Below are positions 1 to 9,784 of a stretch of 38,291 bases of DNA, one piece after another. The DNA lies in NCBI RefSeq assembly GCF_001949145.1, contig NW_019091633.1, forward strand, positions 278,800 to 317,090, written 5' to 3'. The notes below the pieces were generated by a model. It saw only the letters and a program-made list of their open reading frames with translations. It was not told where the DNA came from and did no database searches. Position 1 is the stretch's first letter, and every line of letters begins with the position of its first letter. The position numbers and the translations under genes were made by a program. This DNA is from Acanthaster planci (Eukaryota > Echinodermata > Asteroidea > Valvatida > Acanthasteridae).

Positions 1-941
1 GACGCATCTAAGAGCTGGCAAAATATGACCGATAAATGACTGAATGTCTTGTCTATTGGATCACAGTTGTTTATTTGCGAGCGCGTGACATGGTGGTACT
101 ACGTGTATAATGCATATACGCTGGTTGGATGGTCTCGCCTTTTTGGATGGTGTTTCACGATGTCCATTGCCGGGCCAGGAATCCGTAAAGTAAGAAGTGC
201 ACAATCTTTGATATCAGTGATTTATTACACCACTGTGATTACAACTTTCCGAAAGAAAATTTCATCCTCGCTTTTAGTTACCATTGCTGTTGTTAGCAAT
301 GCGAACAATCAGTGCGGCGCAAAAAAATCCTGATTTTCACGTACAGTGTTTCACTGAGAGTGCCGCATGAAAAATACAAATTTTCTCTACAAAATATTTT
401 TTTTCCTTTCTGAATACTAAAATGAGTTTGTAAAAGTTGGCAGCTCTCATTTGGGTTTTTTATTGGCGCAGGCTATTGGAGCGCACATGACATCGGCCTA
501 CCGCAAAGTCAATGGATTTGATACAAGCCGGTAGTAAGAGGCAATTATTTTACACTCGTACCACCAAGGTGGAAGAAACATTAAGCACGTATGTAATACA
601 AGTTTTAAGCTAGCATTTGCTGTTCTATATTTCGAAGCAATTACCCGATCAAAATCACGTTTGAAAACGTTGTGTTTCATTCATACTATGTGTGATCGTT
701 GATTCTCCTTCGATATCAACGTAGTCACCGCGTTCATATTTACGGAAGTCAGTGGGCATACGAGCGATCGCCGAAGTGCCGAAAAACTTTGGTCTTCATA
801 AAAACGCGCCGTGATCACCGCGTTTTGGACAGCTGATAATGCATTATTCATGACGCGCTTTAGCATTACAATGCCGCAATTTCCACTCGTACCTCATTAA
901 CTTGCCTTCGCATGAGTGATTTTGATGCAGCCAAACCGTGG
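1..941. other. Anonymous non-coding sequence
   Basis: No exon with splice sites, RNA gene or recognisable element was found here. The short open frames on both strands have no recognisable motif and no coding-like composition. Confidence 0.5.
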
Positions 942-1005
942 TTTGCACGATCCTTAGCAACCCGGCCAAACCGCGGCGACCGCAACGGTCAAACCGCGGC
1001 AACCT
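942..1005. repeat. Short GC-rich imperfect tandem repeat
   Basis: The motif CAAACCGCGGC and close variants recur three times within about 60 bases of otherwise AT-rich DNA. It lies just before a fragment of the B transposon end (1021-1115), so it may be part of that element's subterminal repeats, but this is inference. Confidence 0.4.
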
Positions 1006-1020
1006 TTTTGCAAAGCCGCC

Positions 1021-1115
1021 TTAATGAAGAAATTTAAAGCTTGCAAAATTATTTCCTCACTACCAGAGAAAATCCGTGAAAATCTTTTCCTACTTGTGAG
1101 AAAAAGTGTAATTCC
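1021..1115 (-). mobile_element. Fragment of B-family transposon subterminal region
   Basis: These bases match the reverse complement of roughly 17600-17705. Both share AAGCTTGCAAAATTATTTCC, the CACTACCAGAG block and the following GTGAAAATCTTTTCC repeats. It is the inner part of the B-family end whose outer part lies at 1983-2261 in the same orientation. About 870 bases of unrelated sequence separate the two parts here, which indicates an insertion or rearrangement. Confidence 0.75.
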
Positions 1116-1982
1116 CAGTGACGAGAGAATGTGAGGCGGTGAGGCCAAATTTTGGGGTTCCTGTGTCACTCTCAAATTTTGGTTTATTGGAGATCTCCAC
1201 TTTGCTCATGAAAAGACCTGCCAGTACAAAATTATTTATGTAAACAAACATGAATCTTTGATTAAATTAAATTATTCCATGATCAATGAAGAGTATTGCT
1301 GGTGCTACATGTAACTTACGATGTAACATGTACATGCTGCAGATTTTCAAGGTCATGCATAATATATTGTACATGTACATGCACAATATCAAAGGTGGAG
1401 GTACACGTACGTGCACACCACATTGCAAATTTGACATTCAACTTGACATTCACCCTGCTACATACAGCCACTTTCATGACCTTATATTAGCTATTACATA
1501 ACTCGCTATATACATGTAACTCAACAGTCGATGTAGCCAATCTGCCCCTAGCCTAGGGCCCCCAACCCTGCTGGTACAATTCAGCAAATCTACAGGACTA
1601 TTCCAGGCCCTGAACCTGACGACTACAAAGTTGTCTAGAAGTTTTGGAAAAGATCCAAGGTTGTGGCGTGAATGACCAATTTACAAGTATATTCATGGGC
1701 ACCGGAGCTTAACTGATTGCAACTTAATCCCTCTATTAATCGATCTGGACTATTAAATATCTAACCATTTGCATTTATCTGTAACTCACATAACCAAGCC
1801 ATTAACATTTTATAAATGAATGCATTATTAAACCTGGCACTATCTCTCGTGCCCGCATAGCATGTCCAAAACACCAAGATTACTACACGGCAACGTACCG
1901 AGCGATTCATGGACAACATGAATAGCGCCCTCATGTGACTCCAGCACTTAACAATTAGCAAACACCACAACCGTGAAAATCT
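1116..1982. other. Sequence separating the two halves of a B-family end
   Basis: The stretch contains several ACATGTACATG-type alternating motifs (about 1300-1400 and 1510). No gene was recognised. It either inserted into, or was joined between, two adjacent parts of the B-family repeat. Confidence 0.4.
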
Positions 1983-2261
1983 TTCTCACTTATGGGAAAA
2001 TCTGTGAAAATCTTTTCCTACTTGTGGGAAAATCTGTGAAAATCTTTTCCCATTTGTGGGAAAAAGCATGAAAATCTTTTCCCACTTGGGGGAAAATCTG
2101 TGAAAGTATTTTCCCACTTGGGGGAAAACCAGTGAAAATATTTTCCCACTTTTGGCACGCTTTTTCACAATTTGTTAAATGAAAAGAAATTCCCCCCGAA
2201 GAGAAAAAATGTGAAAAAGTTTTCCCATTTTGGTGTTAACTTTTAATCGCAATGTACTGTA
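1983..2261 (-). mobile_element. B-family transposon terminus with subterminal minisatellite
   Basis: This is a reverse-complement copy of 17293-17600. It contains six or more copies of a roughly 30-bp unit built on GTGGGAAAA and TTTTCACAG, then an AT-rich block, GTTAAC, and an outer end reading GCAATGTACTG followed by TA. The outer 11 bases are the reverse complement of the CAGTACATTGC end of the intact B copy at 17295, which makes this a true element end. The short open frame through the array only reflects the repeat. Confidence 0.8.
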
Positions 2262-2581
2262 CACGGAGGAAGGAAAACACAATTGTGACATTGTCCTGTA
2301 CGTGGGCATTATGCAGGTCGTGTCGCACTTCAATTTTCACTTGACTTTCCTCTCACAGCGTTGCCAAGACATCTCATTGAAAAGCTCAGAACTCATTTGA
2401 TTAAAAAATGGTACTATTTACTTCATGATACATGATGTTGAGCTTTTGTGAACACTTTTATTGTCATTAAACTTAGTTCAAAATCCCAAATTAACATCTC
2501 CCCAATGCAAAAATACATCTTGAAATAGTTTGCGGTGCCTGCTGCTTCACTGGACTCAGACTGGCCAGCCGACCCTAGCAA

Positions 2582-2653
2582 GCTCGGTGGTCGAGTGGTT
2601 AAGACATCTGCACTAGTAAGCAGGAGGTCATGGGTTTGAGTCCCACCCGAGTA
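2582..2653 (+). repeat. tRNA-like sequence (Leu/Ser-type), probably a SINE head or tRNA pseudogene
   Basis: An A-box-like stretch (GGTCGAGTGGTTAAGACA) resembles the D arm of Leu or Ser tRNAs. It is followed by a 5-bp stem with an 8-base anticodon-like loop, a T-arm-like GGGTTTGAGTCCC, and a CCCGAG that can pair with the 5' CTCGG. The anticodon loop is one base too long and the acceptor stem has mismatches, so a working tRNA is unlikely. A tRNA-derived SINE head is the better reading. Confidence 0.55.
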
Positions 2654-4012
2654 AGCTTGTGAATTTTTGTAAGTTCATGTACATGCCAAATAATTTCACT
2701 CTCCTTTCTTTGTGTCAGTTCATGACCTTGTACTCTCCTCCCTATTCTGGATGTCTTTATTGCCGTTACATTTAATTCGCTTGATTTAAAACATACTCTA
2801 AATATTTTGCATTTTGTGTGCGCAGGAGGCAGGTTAAAGAATGCAAATTGTGAATTTGTAATAAATTATCCACATGTGCATGAAGCACTTATATCTATTG
2901 TCATTTACCATTGGGAAATGGCTTAAGTCAGGTGATGTTCAAAGTGGACTATTCCACCAAACATGTAACTTTCCTTTGTGTATTTTCTCCGGTTATTGGA
3001 ATGTGAATTTAGTCAAAACCTCCCCCGTTTAATTGATGGGGCTTATCCTACTTATCTTCGGGTGTCTATTGTCCCTTGCCATGATTCAAGCTGCGCAATC
3101 TTTTGCACCGTGTTTGCCTGGCCTCATTCTCTTCTGCTCTGCTAACTCGCTTTCACTCCCCGTTCTGTTGCTCCCTGCCTGTGCACGTCTTTTTTTCTCA
3201 ACTTTTTGTTTTCCCTCGGGTTGGTTCTCGGTCTTCAACATGCTCGTGGTTGGTTTCAGCCTACATAGTTCTTCCGATAGCCGTAGTGCTCTTGTTGAAA
3301 CGTGACACAAACTTCTCAACAGCCATCTTCTTCTCTGGCCACTCAGCCGTCTGAGTCAAGTAACCAGGGTTTTGGGAAAGTTGGGTAAGGTTGGCCTTTG
3401 TGTCTTTTCTCCTAGGGCAGCAGAGGAAAATCGTCCTTCTCATCACTCGCTTGGCATAATCTGTACATACATGTAGTACATGCACATATAATAATAACAA
3501 TTCAACTCGCAATCAATGTTCAAATAATGCAAACTTCATAAAAGTCTGATCCAGTCCTTTGTTGGCAGTGAGGAGTAAGCTGACACATTTTACATCAGAT
3601 CCAAACATGTATGCAAGATGTCCCAGTAATAATCTGTGCTTTAATTCTTGGGATGAGATAAATGAGAAAACAAAATACTTTTCAAAACATTCCCTGTCAC
3701 AGACAGCCTGCCTTACGTAGTGAATACTGATGTTGTGTTAGAACCCTTGCCTGTATATAATTCAAATAATATATTTGGATGTTTAACACATGGTGATGTG
3801 ATACCCTAAGAATTTTTATTGATTAAATAAAGTGCAGAATGCAGTATGATTTTTGTTTGTTTCCCTAGCGACACAAGAATATTGTAAAATGCCCAGTTTT
3901 GTGGCCCAATTAAATTTTCAGAAATAACAGCATGTGCACAGAGCATACATGTACATGTGAGCTTGAACTTTAATCCAACCCGACATTTTTTATCTCCAAA
4001 AGAAAAATTTCT
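2654..4012. other. Non-coding stretch, one weak minus-strand ORF
   Basis: No recognised gene. A minus-strand open stretch around 3261-3512 and an overlapping frame at 3086-3319 encode Lys/Arg/Glu-rich sequence, with a possible acceptor (CTGCCCTAG) near 3415. They might be a decayed 3' exon of the transposase pseudogene to the right, but no family motif is visible. Confidence 0.3.
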
Positions 4013-4140
4013 TACTGTAAGTGCAGTTGACAGGAATTTTCTTCACGGTGTACCCCCGCTGTCCTTCTTTGATCTTGGGTAAACAGTGCCGTAAAGGGGT
4101 CACCTTTGTGATTTGTTGCCTGCTCCCTGCCAGAATTCCG
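4013..4140 (-). pseudogene. Possible C-terminal exon remnant
   Basis: One frame reads RQQITKVTPLRHCLPKIKEG then YTVKKIPVNCTYS, resembling the basic PKxKKGxxTVKxI end of the family. No convincing acceptor was found, and the exon that should carry the conserved SSLEAFHS-like region before it is missing. Confidence 0.4.
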
Positions 4141-4411
4141 TCTTCATCCAAGCTTCTCCAAGGACTTTCTCAACTTCCTCACCTGATTTGGTACCATACA
4201 AACATGAAAGAGTACAAATTTCTTATACTTGCACGGTGGTATTACCATAAAAGAAGAGGATTTAAAATCTATTACCCAAGAAGCAAGACTGGATGGCACA
4301 GTATGGCATTCCAAATTCAAATGTTAATGACCCCATATACAATTTTCCGTATAACTAAATAAGCAATTTATTCATTTACATTGGATACTGCTTTTTTGTT
4401 GATTCAGTTAC

Positions 4412-4657
4412 CTGCCTTGAGCCATTTTCGGTCTCAAAGCTGTTTGTGTACACAAGATGGAAATAACGGGTTCTCGTGCTCATGAATGTTGAGAATATGG
4501 TTCATGATGCTCTCAAACTTGGCCAGCATGAGATCAGGATCCCCATCTGGTGTCGAGGCGGCAACCCAGTAAAGATTATCAATGAATCCGTGCACCCAGC
4601 CGTTGACTTCGTCACACCCAGACTTCTTCCCTACCTTAAGCATTTTCTTCTTCAGTC
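4412..4657 (-). pseudogene. WVAASTPDG exon of the transposase-like protein
   Basis: Acceptor GTTTTGTCAG and donor GGCAG|GTAACTG. Phase 1 joins the AKG end of the previous exon. The peptide includes GLKKKMLKVGKKSGC, NLYWVAASTPDGDPDLML and NHILNIHEHENPLFPSC, all family signatures. A TGA follows KQL, just before a conserved RKWLKAG end. Confidence 0.75.
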
Positions 4658-5019
4658 CTGACAAAACAAATGCCACATAAATTGAAAGTCGATTTTGGGG
4701 GGCAAGTATCAAAATTAAATGATACCTTCCACATTAATTCAGTGGCCATAGCTGGCCAGCTGTGTTGTTCAGATAAATAGACAAATCAAAAACCATAGAC
4801 TGGTGAATTAAACATGGAAGAATTTACATGTTATCAAAACAATTTTATAATGTCGAGAAAAACATTTATTTTGGTGAATGTATTGGACAATTTCATGGAC
4901 AGTGGCAGTAATTTTGTATGGGTGTATAAAGCTTGCCATTTGCTAGTCAATTAATTAATGAAGCAACATAGGTTTGCGAAAGGGTAGTACACTGACTTAT
5001 TACAACAATTAAAACATAC

Positions 5020-5214
5020 CCTTTGCGACATGCCAGACGTCAAAAAGTGTTTAACCCCTTGGGTTGCCAAGTTTTCTGCGATGTATTTTGCAATTTGACG
5101 ATGATGGTCAGTAACAATGGTGCCAAGATTCACTTCATTGTCCTTCATCCAGGCCATTGTGTGGACCAAACCCTCTTTCTCCATGTTGTTTGACCTGTTT
5201 TGGACTTCATTTTT
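5020..5214 (-). pseudogene. MEKEGL/TDHH exon of the transposase-like protein
   Basis: Acceptor TTAATTTTTAG and donor GCAAAGG|GTATG. The frame reads NNMEKEGLVHTMAWMKDNEV then GTIVTDHHRQIAKYI, both family hallmarks (the TD-H-x-Q-I segment is a likely catalytic region). Near the end the expected DVWHVAKG is in a different frame, after a T5 run at about 5041-5051, so a single-base indel has occurred. The 5' junction phase also does not match the preceding exon. Confidence 0.75.
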
Positions 5215-5307
5215 CTAAAAATTAAACAACAGTATTCAGTGTAAGATAAAATAGCCATACTGACACATCCCAAAACTGAAGGAAGTAACATCCCAAGCAC
5301 GTTTTAA

Positions 5308-5890
5308 CCACTTCATGCCGGGGCATTTTTCAATGTTGATGATGCTGGGCCGGCATGACTATAATTTTTTCGTTTTCAAAATCCTTCAAAAATTCATCAT
5401 TTCATTTAACGGTCATTTATAGCCGCACCAAGTAATCTTTAAGCACTACTGTGAGTTGACAGGTGACCTTCATTGACGCCCGATTATTTTAGCCAGGCCA
5501 GCAGCCTTGTAAACAGAGCCCAGACTGTGCAGTGTTAACTGTCTTTTATTTAAGAACCTGGCTTAGTGCACTGCTGACCTCTTTTCAATAGGAGCCAGAT
5601 TAGCGTGCAGCGGTGCTGTGTGGCTCATCGCTGCGGTGGTGGAGCGCTTTTGTCCCCGGTGGTAATCCACTCGCTCTCAATGCCCCAAACCCTGGTATAC
5701 GGTTTCAAAACAAGGCTGGATTATCTTCACTTTTGAGAGTGAAAAATGTCTGTAATGCCCAGCAGCCTGGTCTTTTGATCGGAGTACGGTCTTTTGTTAC
5801 AGGGCCCTGTTTCCTTTGTCCGAGTTCGGAGACCCCGGCCACCCATATAAACCATACGTCTCCGATCCCGGAGTCCCTGGCAGGAAGTGG
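5308..5890. mobile_element. TTAA-flanked MITE (piggyBac-like target site)
   Basis: The 583-bp insertion is flanked on each side by TTAA (5304-5307 and 5891-5894). Its ends are inverted: left CCACTTCATGCCGGGG, right (reverse complement) CCACTTCCTGCCAGGG. TTAA target duplication with short inverted ends is characteristic of piggyBac-type elements. No transposase is encoded, so it is a non-autonomous copy. It sits in an intron of the THAP-transposase pseudogene. Confidence 0.8.
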
Positions 5891-6064
5891 TTAAAAATGC
5901 ACAGCAGCTCAATTTGTCTAGTTAGAAGAGAGAAAAAAAATTGCCATAGTTTGGTCTCCTATTTCAGTTAATGAATTGGCCAAAGTGTCATGTGAGCAAA
6001 ACTCAAGTCATATTAAGGAAATTGCTTCAATTGACTTCACCCTAAAAACAAAGCTGAAACTTAC

Positions 6065-6249
6065 CCGAAAAGTTCAATATGCAAAACCTTGTTCTGATTC
6101 CTCTCAAGCATACTGTAGCACCCGTATTTCGCTGAGTGTCGGCAAGCATGTCCATTGCTAGGAAGGCCTCTGTCTCCGGGTTGTGGACAGTTGAAATTAC
6201 ATCTTGTTGGGTCTGCATCCAAGTGTGAGTGATAGCAGGATGAAGGTAC
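6065..6249 (-). pseudogene. Transposase core exon with frameshift deletion
   Basis: Acceptor CACACGTAG, donor TCGG|GTAAGT. The first frame reads YLHPAITHTW...AFLAMDMLAD, which aligns with the DMRADSPGH-type region that probably carries a catalytic Asp in the family. The sequence then continues in another frame as HSAKYGCYSMLERNQNK. The residues between AD and HSAKYG are absent, consistent with a 7- or 10-base deletion that shifted the frame. Confidence 0.7.
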
Positions 6250-6265
6250 CTACGTGTGATTTGAT

Positions 6266-6283
6266 AAAAAAAAAAAAAAAAAA
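6266..6283. repeat. Poly(A) tract (A18)
   Basis: Eighteen consecutive A residues. On the minus strand this is the T-rich tract in front of the acceptor at 6250, so it doubles as a polypyrimidine tract for the transposase pseudogene. Confidence 0.9.
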
Positions 6284-6390
6284 GAAAAGACAGGTAATAC
6301 TCATTCAGGTTTGCAATTTCATTTTGTAAGAGCTAAAAAGTGAAATCTCAAAAAGCTAAGGAACTATTTTTGAGGCGTATGAACACGTAC

Positions 6391-6747
6391 CACTTGTGAT
6401 GATTGAAAAATGTGGCATAAGAGTAGGTAGCCACATTCATTGATGTAAACGCATCAAGGAACTTCTTCAGGGAGGCTCCTGATGTTAGAATGGCAGTAGA
6501 TAGCAAGCGACTTCCTGCAGATATGTTGCCAATCATTGGTTGGGTCCTCCAAACTCGGATATGGCCACATCCCCGTCTTCTGCACACCTGCTCCACTTCC
6601 ATGAGGGTTCCACCGTTAGGCCTGCAAATGTGTGCCTTGGTTGCAGACAGGCATTTGGTGCAGACATCACAGAGTTGCAGCAGGTTGTGGTGGAACACAA
6701 TGTACTTTGGTTGATCAACCAAATCATGCTTGACATCCTCATTATCA
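6391..6747 (-). pseudogene. Conserved CxxC core exon of the transposase-like protein
   Basis: Flanked by a strong acceptor (pyrimidine tract ending ACAATAG) and donor AAGTG|GTACGTG. The frame is open throughout: an acidic start, PKYIVF, LCDVCTKC, a CRRRGC pair, RTQPMIGNISAGSRLLS and a helical stretch ending FFNHHKW. The spaced Cys pairs and the P-IGN-x-x-x-S-A/T pattern are the most recognisable part of this transposase-like family. Confidence 0.75.
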
Positions 6748-6937
6748 CTATTGTAAAATACAGGGAGAGGAAATTTTCAGTGCTTCCCCATCTATTCAAC
6801 ACAATCTCCAATGACGTATCAGTCACAATACAAACTTCATGCTGGCTAAAAGCATGACAAAGCGCTTTGACAAAAAAACTGTTTCCAACAAATCCAATCA
6901 CTCTTCTTGTCAATAAAGATGACAAAACAGCTATTAC

Positions 6938-7212
6938 CTTGAATGATATTAGTCAGAGCTGTCGAAACCTCATCGAACATATTCACTCCCACTCTCCTCC
7001 ACTTCAAGAAGAGGATCAAGAGGCTTTTTAGCTGAACTGAACTTGGCTGGAGTGACTTGTCTGGCAATGCTGACTTGTTCCTCCTCATCTTGTACAAGGT
7101 GGACAGATTGGGGGTTCTGTATTTCTTCATTCACTGGTTGGGACCCCTGAAGTGTCAAACTGCATGCAGTACAAGTATATGTACAACAAGATTTCTTGGC
7201 TGGAGGATCAAA
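6938..7212 (-). pseudogene. Cys-rich/acidic linker exon with two stop codons
   Basis: The best frame starts FDPPAKKSCC after a TAG acceptor (phase 0), runs through a CTYTCTAC segment and an acidic LEVEESGSEY stretch, then meets TGA and, seven codons later, TAA, before the donor TTCAAG|GTAATA. Reading on past the stops joins in phase with the next exon (AG|T giving Ser). Both stops are one C-to-T change from Arg (CGA) or Gln (CAA) codons, the usual mark of decay. Confidence 0.65.
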
Positions 7213-7405
7213 CTAGACGCCTGCACAAATGAAAATATAATGCAAACATGAAATATCACAGAAAATGGCCATCCTGCAAGGTAAAAAGTTCTTTAAAAAG
7301 ATATCAATCCAGTTAGTTGCTTTGATTTAAAACCTGAACAAAATGAACAAAACCTGAAAAAAATAAACAAACTACAGAAATACTTCCAGACAAAATCCAA
7401 GTTAC

Positions 7406-7558
7406 CTTTATTAGCTGGATGAAAATACTTTCTGTCTGCATTTTCCTCGACAGGTAAAAATGGTTAGAGGGCTGGCCAGGATGCATATTGATCTTATGGA
7501 CATTCTTCGTGATATTACAACACCAACGAGCCAATGTTTGGGTACCCTGGTCTACTGT
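7406..7558 (-). pseudogene. Linker exon of the THAP-transposase gene
   Basis: Acceptor TTGTTACTTAG and donor AAAG|GTAACT bound a 51-codon, phase-0 exon with no stops. The peptide begins TVDQGTQTL and later has RKMQTES. GTQT/VQTD-type repeats are typical of the linker after the THAP finger in this family, which is why I place it here rather than in the neighbouring cellular gene. Confidence 0.6.
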
Positions 7559-8141
7559 CTAAGTAACAAGAATTAACAGTAGCATTAATTATTTATGCTA
7601 TGTTTGTTTGGATAATACAAGTAGCACATGTATTCCCCAATTCATAACTTACCAAAACCAAGGGAACACCTCTCAAATTATTCCAGATCAATGATCTTTG
7701 ACCATTATACACATACACATGTACTGTAGCAAGGAAACAGACCACCAGCAAAGAGCTGGTCATGAGAATCCCATTACACGTTCACATGTAAGTCTCGATC
7801 CTGCCACGCATGACATGTAAGCACCAACATCCACATGTACATGCGCTCTCACCAACATCGCGACAGACAGCGATACATCTGGTGGCAGACTCATACAAGT
7901 AACGCATTATTGGTGTCCGACACCTGACTGCTTTGGTCTGGTTGCCCAATGCAGATAGGATGTTACATAGTTTCTCAAGATGGACACACAGTCATGACAG
8001 TTTTACTTACAGACATCGCTAAAACAGGAGACGTTTTACTACCCCAATCATCATGCTACAATTGTGAAACAATGAGGCTTTTGCCACATAAAAACGAATT
8101 TAATGAAAGGATAATGAATATCGTTAGGCCAATAGACATAC

Positions 8142-8492
8142 CCTTCTTTTCTCCCTCTTCTTGTAGGCCCTCCTCAAACATATGACTGGACGAGATGGAA
8201 TACAATTATTACCACAGGTAGTAGGTGATTGCAGGCTTGGAAGTGCTCCCTCTTTGAGTATGAACCTTGACTTGAGGCCGAGTTGCTCTTTAAGCCGTGA
8301 TGACTGTTCTTGACAGTCGTCATCGAAGTGCTTACTGCATATTGTCGGGTACTTGGTCATGTCAGCCAACTTAAAGTCAGCATGCGTGGTGCAGACGAAT
8401 CGCACCCACTCCCATCGAAGTTGGTTATTTTGGGGGAATTTGAAGAAACTTACATCCCTGTTCTTGGCCGAGGTTACACAATTTTTTTGCAT
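8142..8492 (-). pseudogene. THAP zinc-finger exon
   Basis: Starts at ATG 8492 and ends at a GTATGT donor (8136-8141), phase 0. The translation shows the THAP pattern: an early Cys (residue 5), SFFKFP, an aromatic W in the middle (WEWVRF), then ICSKHF with the Cys-x2-His pair, and a late hydrophobic-GALPSL segment equivalent to the AVPTL box. The THAP finger normally uses C2CH ligands. Only one Cys is seen in the first pair, so zinc binding is doubtful. The exon ends with a very basic KKREKRR run that could act as a nuclear signal. It sits within 400 bp of the cellular exon 8856-9041. Confidence 0.75.
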
Positions 8493-8855
8493 TGTAGGAT
8501 GTAAAGAGCATAAAAGCGAAAACTATATCGCACGCAAATGTACTCATACATGGGAATGACGTAGGGTTGAACTACGCGCTGCTGCTGTGTTCGATGTTGA
8601 GTACCACTTCATACGTAATCACAATGTACAGACGTGTAGTGTATAAAACTATAAATTCAATTGGGTGGCACACTAGAGCATGCCCGGGCTTTATTCCGCC
8701 TTATTTCACCTTGTCTCTTATGAAACAACCTTTTGTGGGGAAAGAAACATAACATGCCAAGGCCAAAACGTCTTGTAAAGAGAAAGCATGAATAGATACA
8801 TGTACGTTTGGCTATAGCAAACAATATAAAACATATCACGATCAATGATTATTAC

Positions 8856-9041
8856 CTTGATCAGATGAAGGCAAACACTCAGCAAACCTTCAGCCTGACA
8901 AGCATCCATGAATTTGTAGCTTGGTTGCAGAATGGCATGATGAGATAAGAAGTAGTAGCCATCTGATGACAATTTCCATGCTCCAAAGTTCTCATCTTGT
9001 TCAAGTTTTGAGACAGTTTCTCCCAGTGACTCAACAGCAAC
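8856..9041 (-). CDS. Internal exon of an unidentified cellular gene
   Basis: A pyrimidine-containing acceptor (CGTGAATACAG) and a canonical donor (CAAG|GTAATA) bound 186 bases, exactly 62 open codons in phase 0 at both ends. The peptide starts VAVESLGETVSKLEQDENFG, contains WKLSSDGYYFLSHHA and ends EGLLSVCLHLIK. It is helix-rich and soluble, compatible with a HEAT/armadillo-like protein, but I do not recognise the gene. It has no stops or frameshifts, unlike the nearby transposon genes. It may belong to the same gene as exon 34517-34666, which is also minus-strand and phase 0. Confidence 0.65.
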
Positions 9042-9049
9042 CTGTATTC

Positions 9050-9469
9050 ACGAGTAGAAAAAAATTAATGGGGTTTCCCATACTATGAAAACTAAAACAA
9101 CATTTTTTTTTAAACTATCACAGTTCCGAACTTTTTTCAAAATGAAATAAGAACTAGTATTAAAATCTAAATTACATGAATAAATGTTTAGTACCTAACT
9201 TTAACCAAGGCTTACGAATAAAATGCAGAACATCTTTCAAACTAGAATGATGAAGCCGCCATGGCTCACTGTTTCATATGAATCTTAATTTCTTTACCTC
9301 AAAAGCAGCTCATATTAACAGTTATCCATTCCAATTACAAATTGCATTGAAAACAAACAAGGAAAAATGTTATCAAAGTGCAATCTTGCCACAATGTTTA
9401 GAAACAGCAAGTAAAGAAGAATTGGATGATGACTACATTGCGGATGTAAAATCTGTATCTCTTACTCCA
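9050..9469. other. Intron-like sequence upstream of the minus-strand exon
   Basis: AT-rich, with no exon or repeat recognised. An open frame on the plus strand from 9278 runs into the C/T-rich repeat and is not considered coding. Confidence 0.4.
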
Positions 9470-9700
9470 CCCCCTACTGATACAATCATCCAATCCATGT
9501 CCATCCACATCTCATTCCATCCATCTCCAACTCCACCCAATCCTGTCATCAAATCCATCTCCAACTCCACCTCCCCCTTATCCCATCCCTCTCTGACTCT
9601 GCTTCCACTCCATCATCCCATCCATATCCAACTCCGCCTCTACCCCATCATCCCATCCATCTGCTGCTCCAACCCCATTCAATCATCCTATTTACTCTTT
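9470..9700 (+). repeat. C/T-rich low-complexity repeat
   Basis: Degenerate repeats of CCATCCATCTCCAACTCCAC-like units make the plus strand almost free of G for over 200 bases. The resulting Pro/Ser/His-rich open frame is a by-product of the repeat. Confidence 0.75.
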
Positions 9701-9776
9701 CCCCTTACCAAATCATCCACACCTGTCTCCCTTTACGTGTGGCAAACATTGTAATTAACATGTGTTCATACAGTAC

Positions 9777-9784
9777 AGGAATGT
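9777..9784. repeat. Left target-site duplication
   Basis: AGGAATGT (extendable to AGGAATGTAC) stands directly outside the left TIR and is repeated in the same orientation at 16759. Confidence 0.75.

Larger units (their letters stand above)
4013..8492 (-). pseudogene. THAP-domain transposase-like gene, multi-exon, decayed
   Basis: Eight minus-strand segments, seven with good splice signals, spell out in order a protein family common in fish and marine invertebrates. The order is an N-terminal THAP zinc finger, a linker with GTQT-type repeats, a Cys-rich region and acidic linker, a conserved CxxC region (PKYIVF...CxxC), a core with DMxAD, MEKEGL, TDHH and DVWH motifs, a WVAASTPDG block and a basic C-terminal part. 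The family is thought to derive from a DNA transposase. Here the reading frame has in-frame stops near the end of the acidic-linker exon (TGA and TAA), a stop near 4443, a small frameshifting deletion after DMLAD in exon 6065-6249, and a frameshift just before the DVWH motif near 5045. The second zinc-ligand Cys of the THAP finger is not visible and a late exon is missing. I infer a dead copy; the family assignment comes from memory of the motifs. Confidence 0.8.

Noticed and set aside
2582-2653. Functional tRNA-Leu gene
   Set aside because: The anticodon loop has eight bases and the acceptor stem mismatches, so a tRNA-derived repeat is more likely.
6533-6925. 130-codon minus-strand frame overlapping the CxxC exon
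   Set aside because: It is in a different frame from the exon with the family motifs and crosses a strong splice acceptor; it is a shadow plus intron.
9278-9754. 158-codon plus-strand frame, Pro/Ser/His-rich
   Set aside because: Most of it is the C/T-rich low-complexity repeat, with no splice support or motif.
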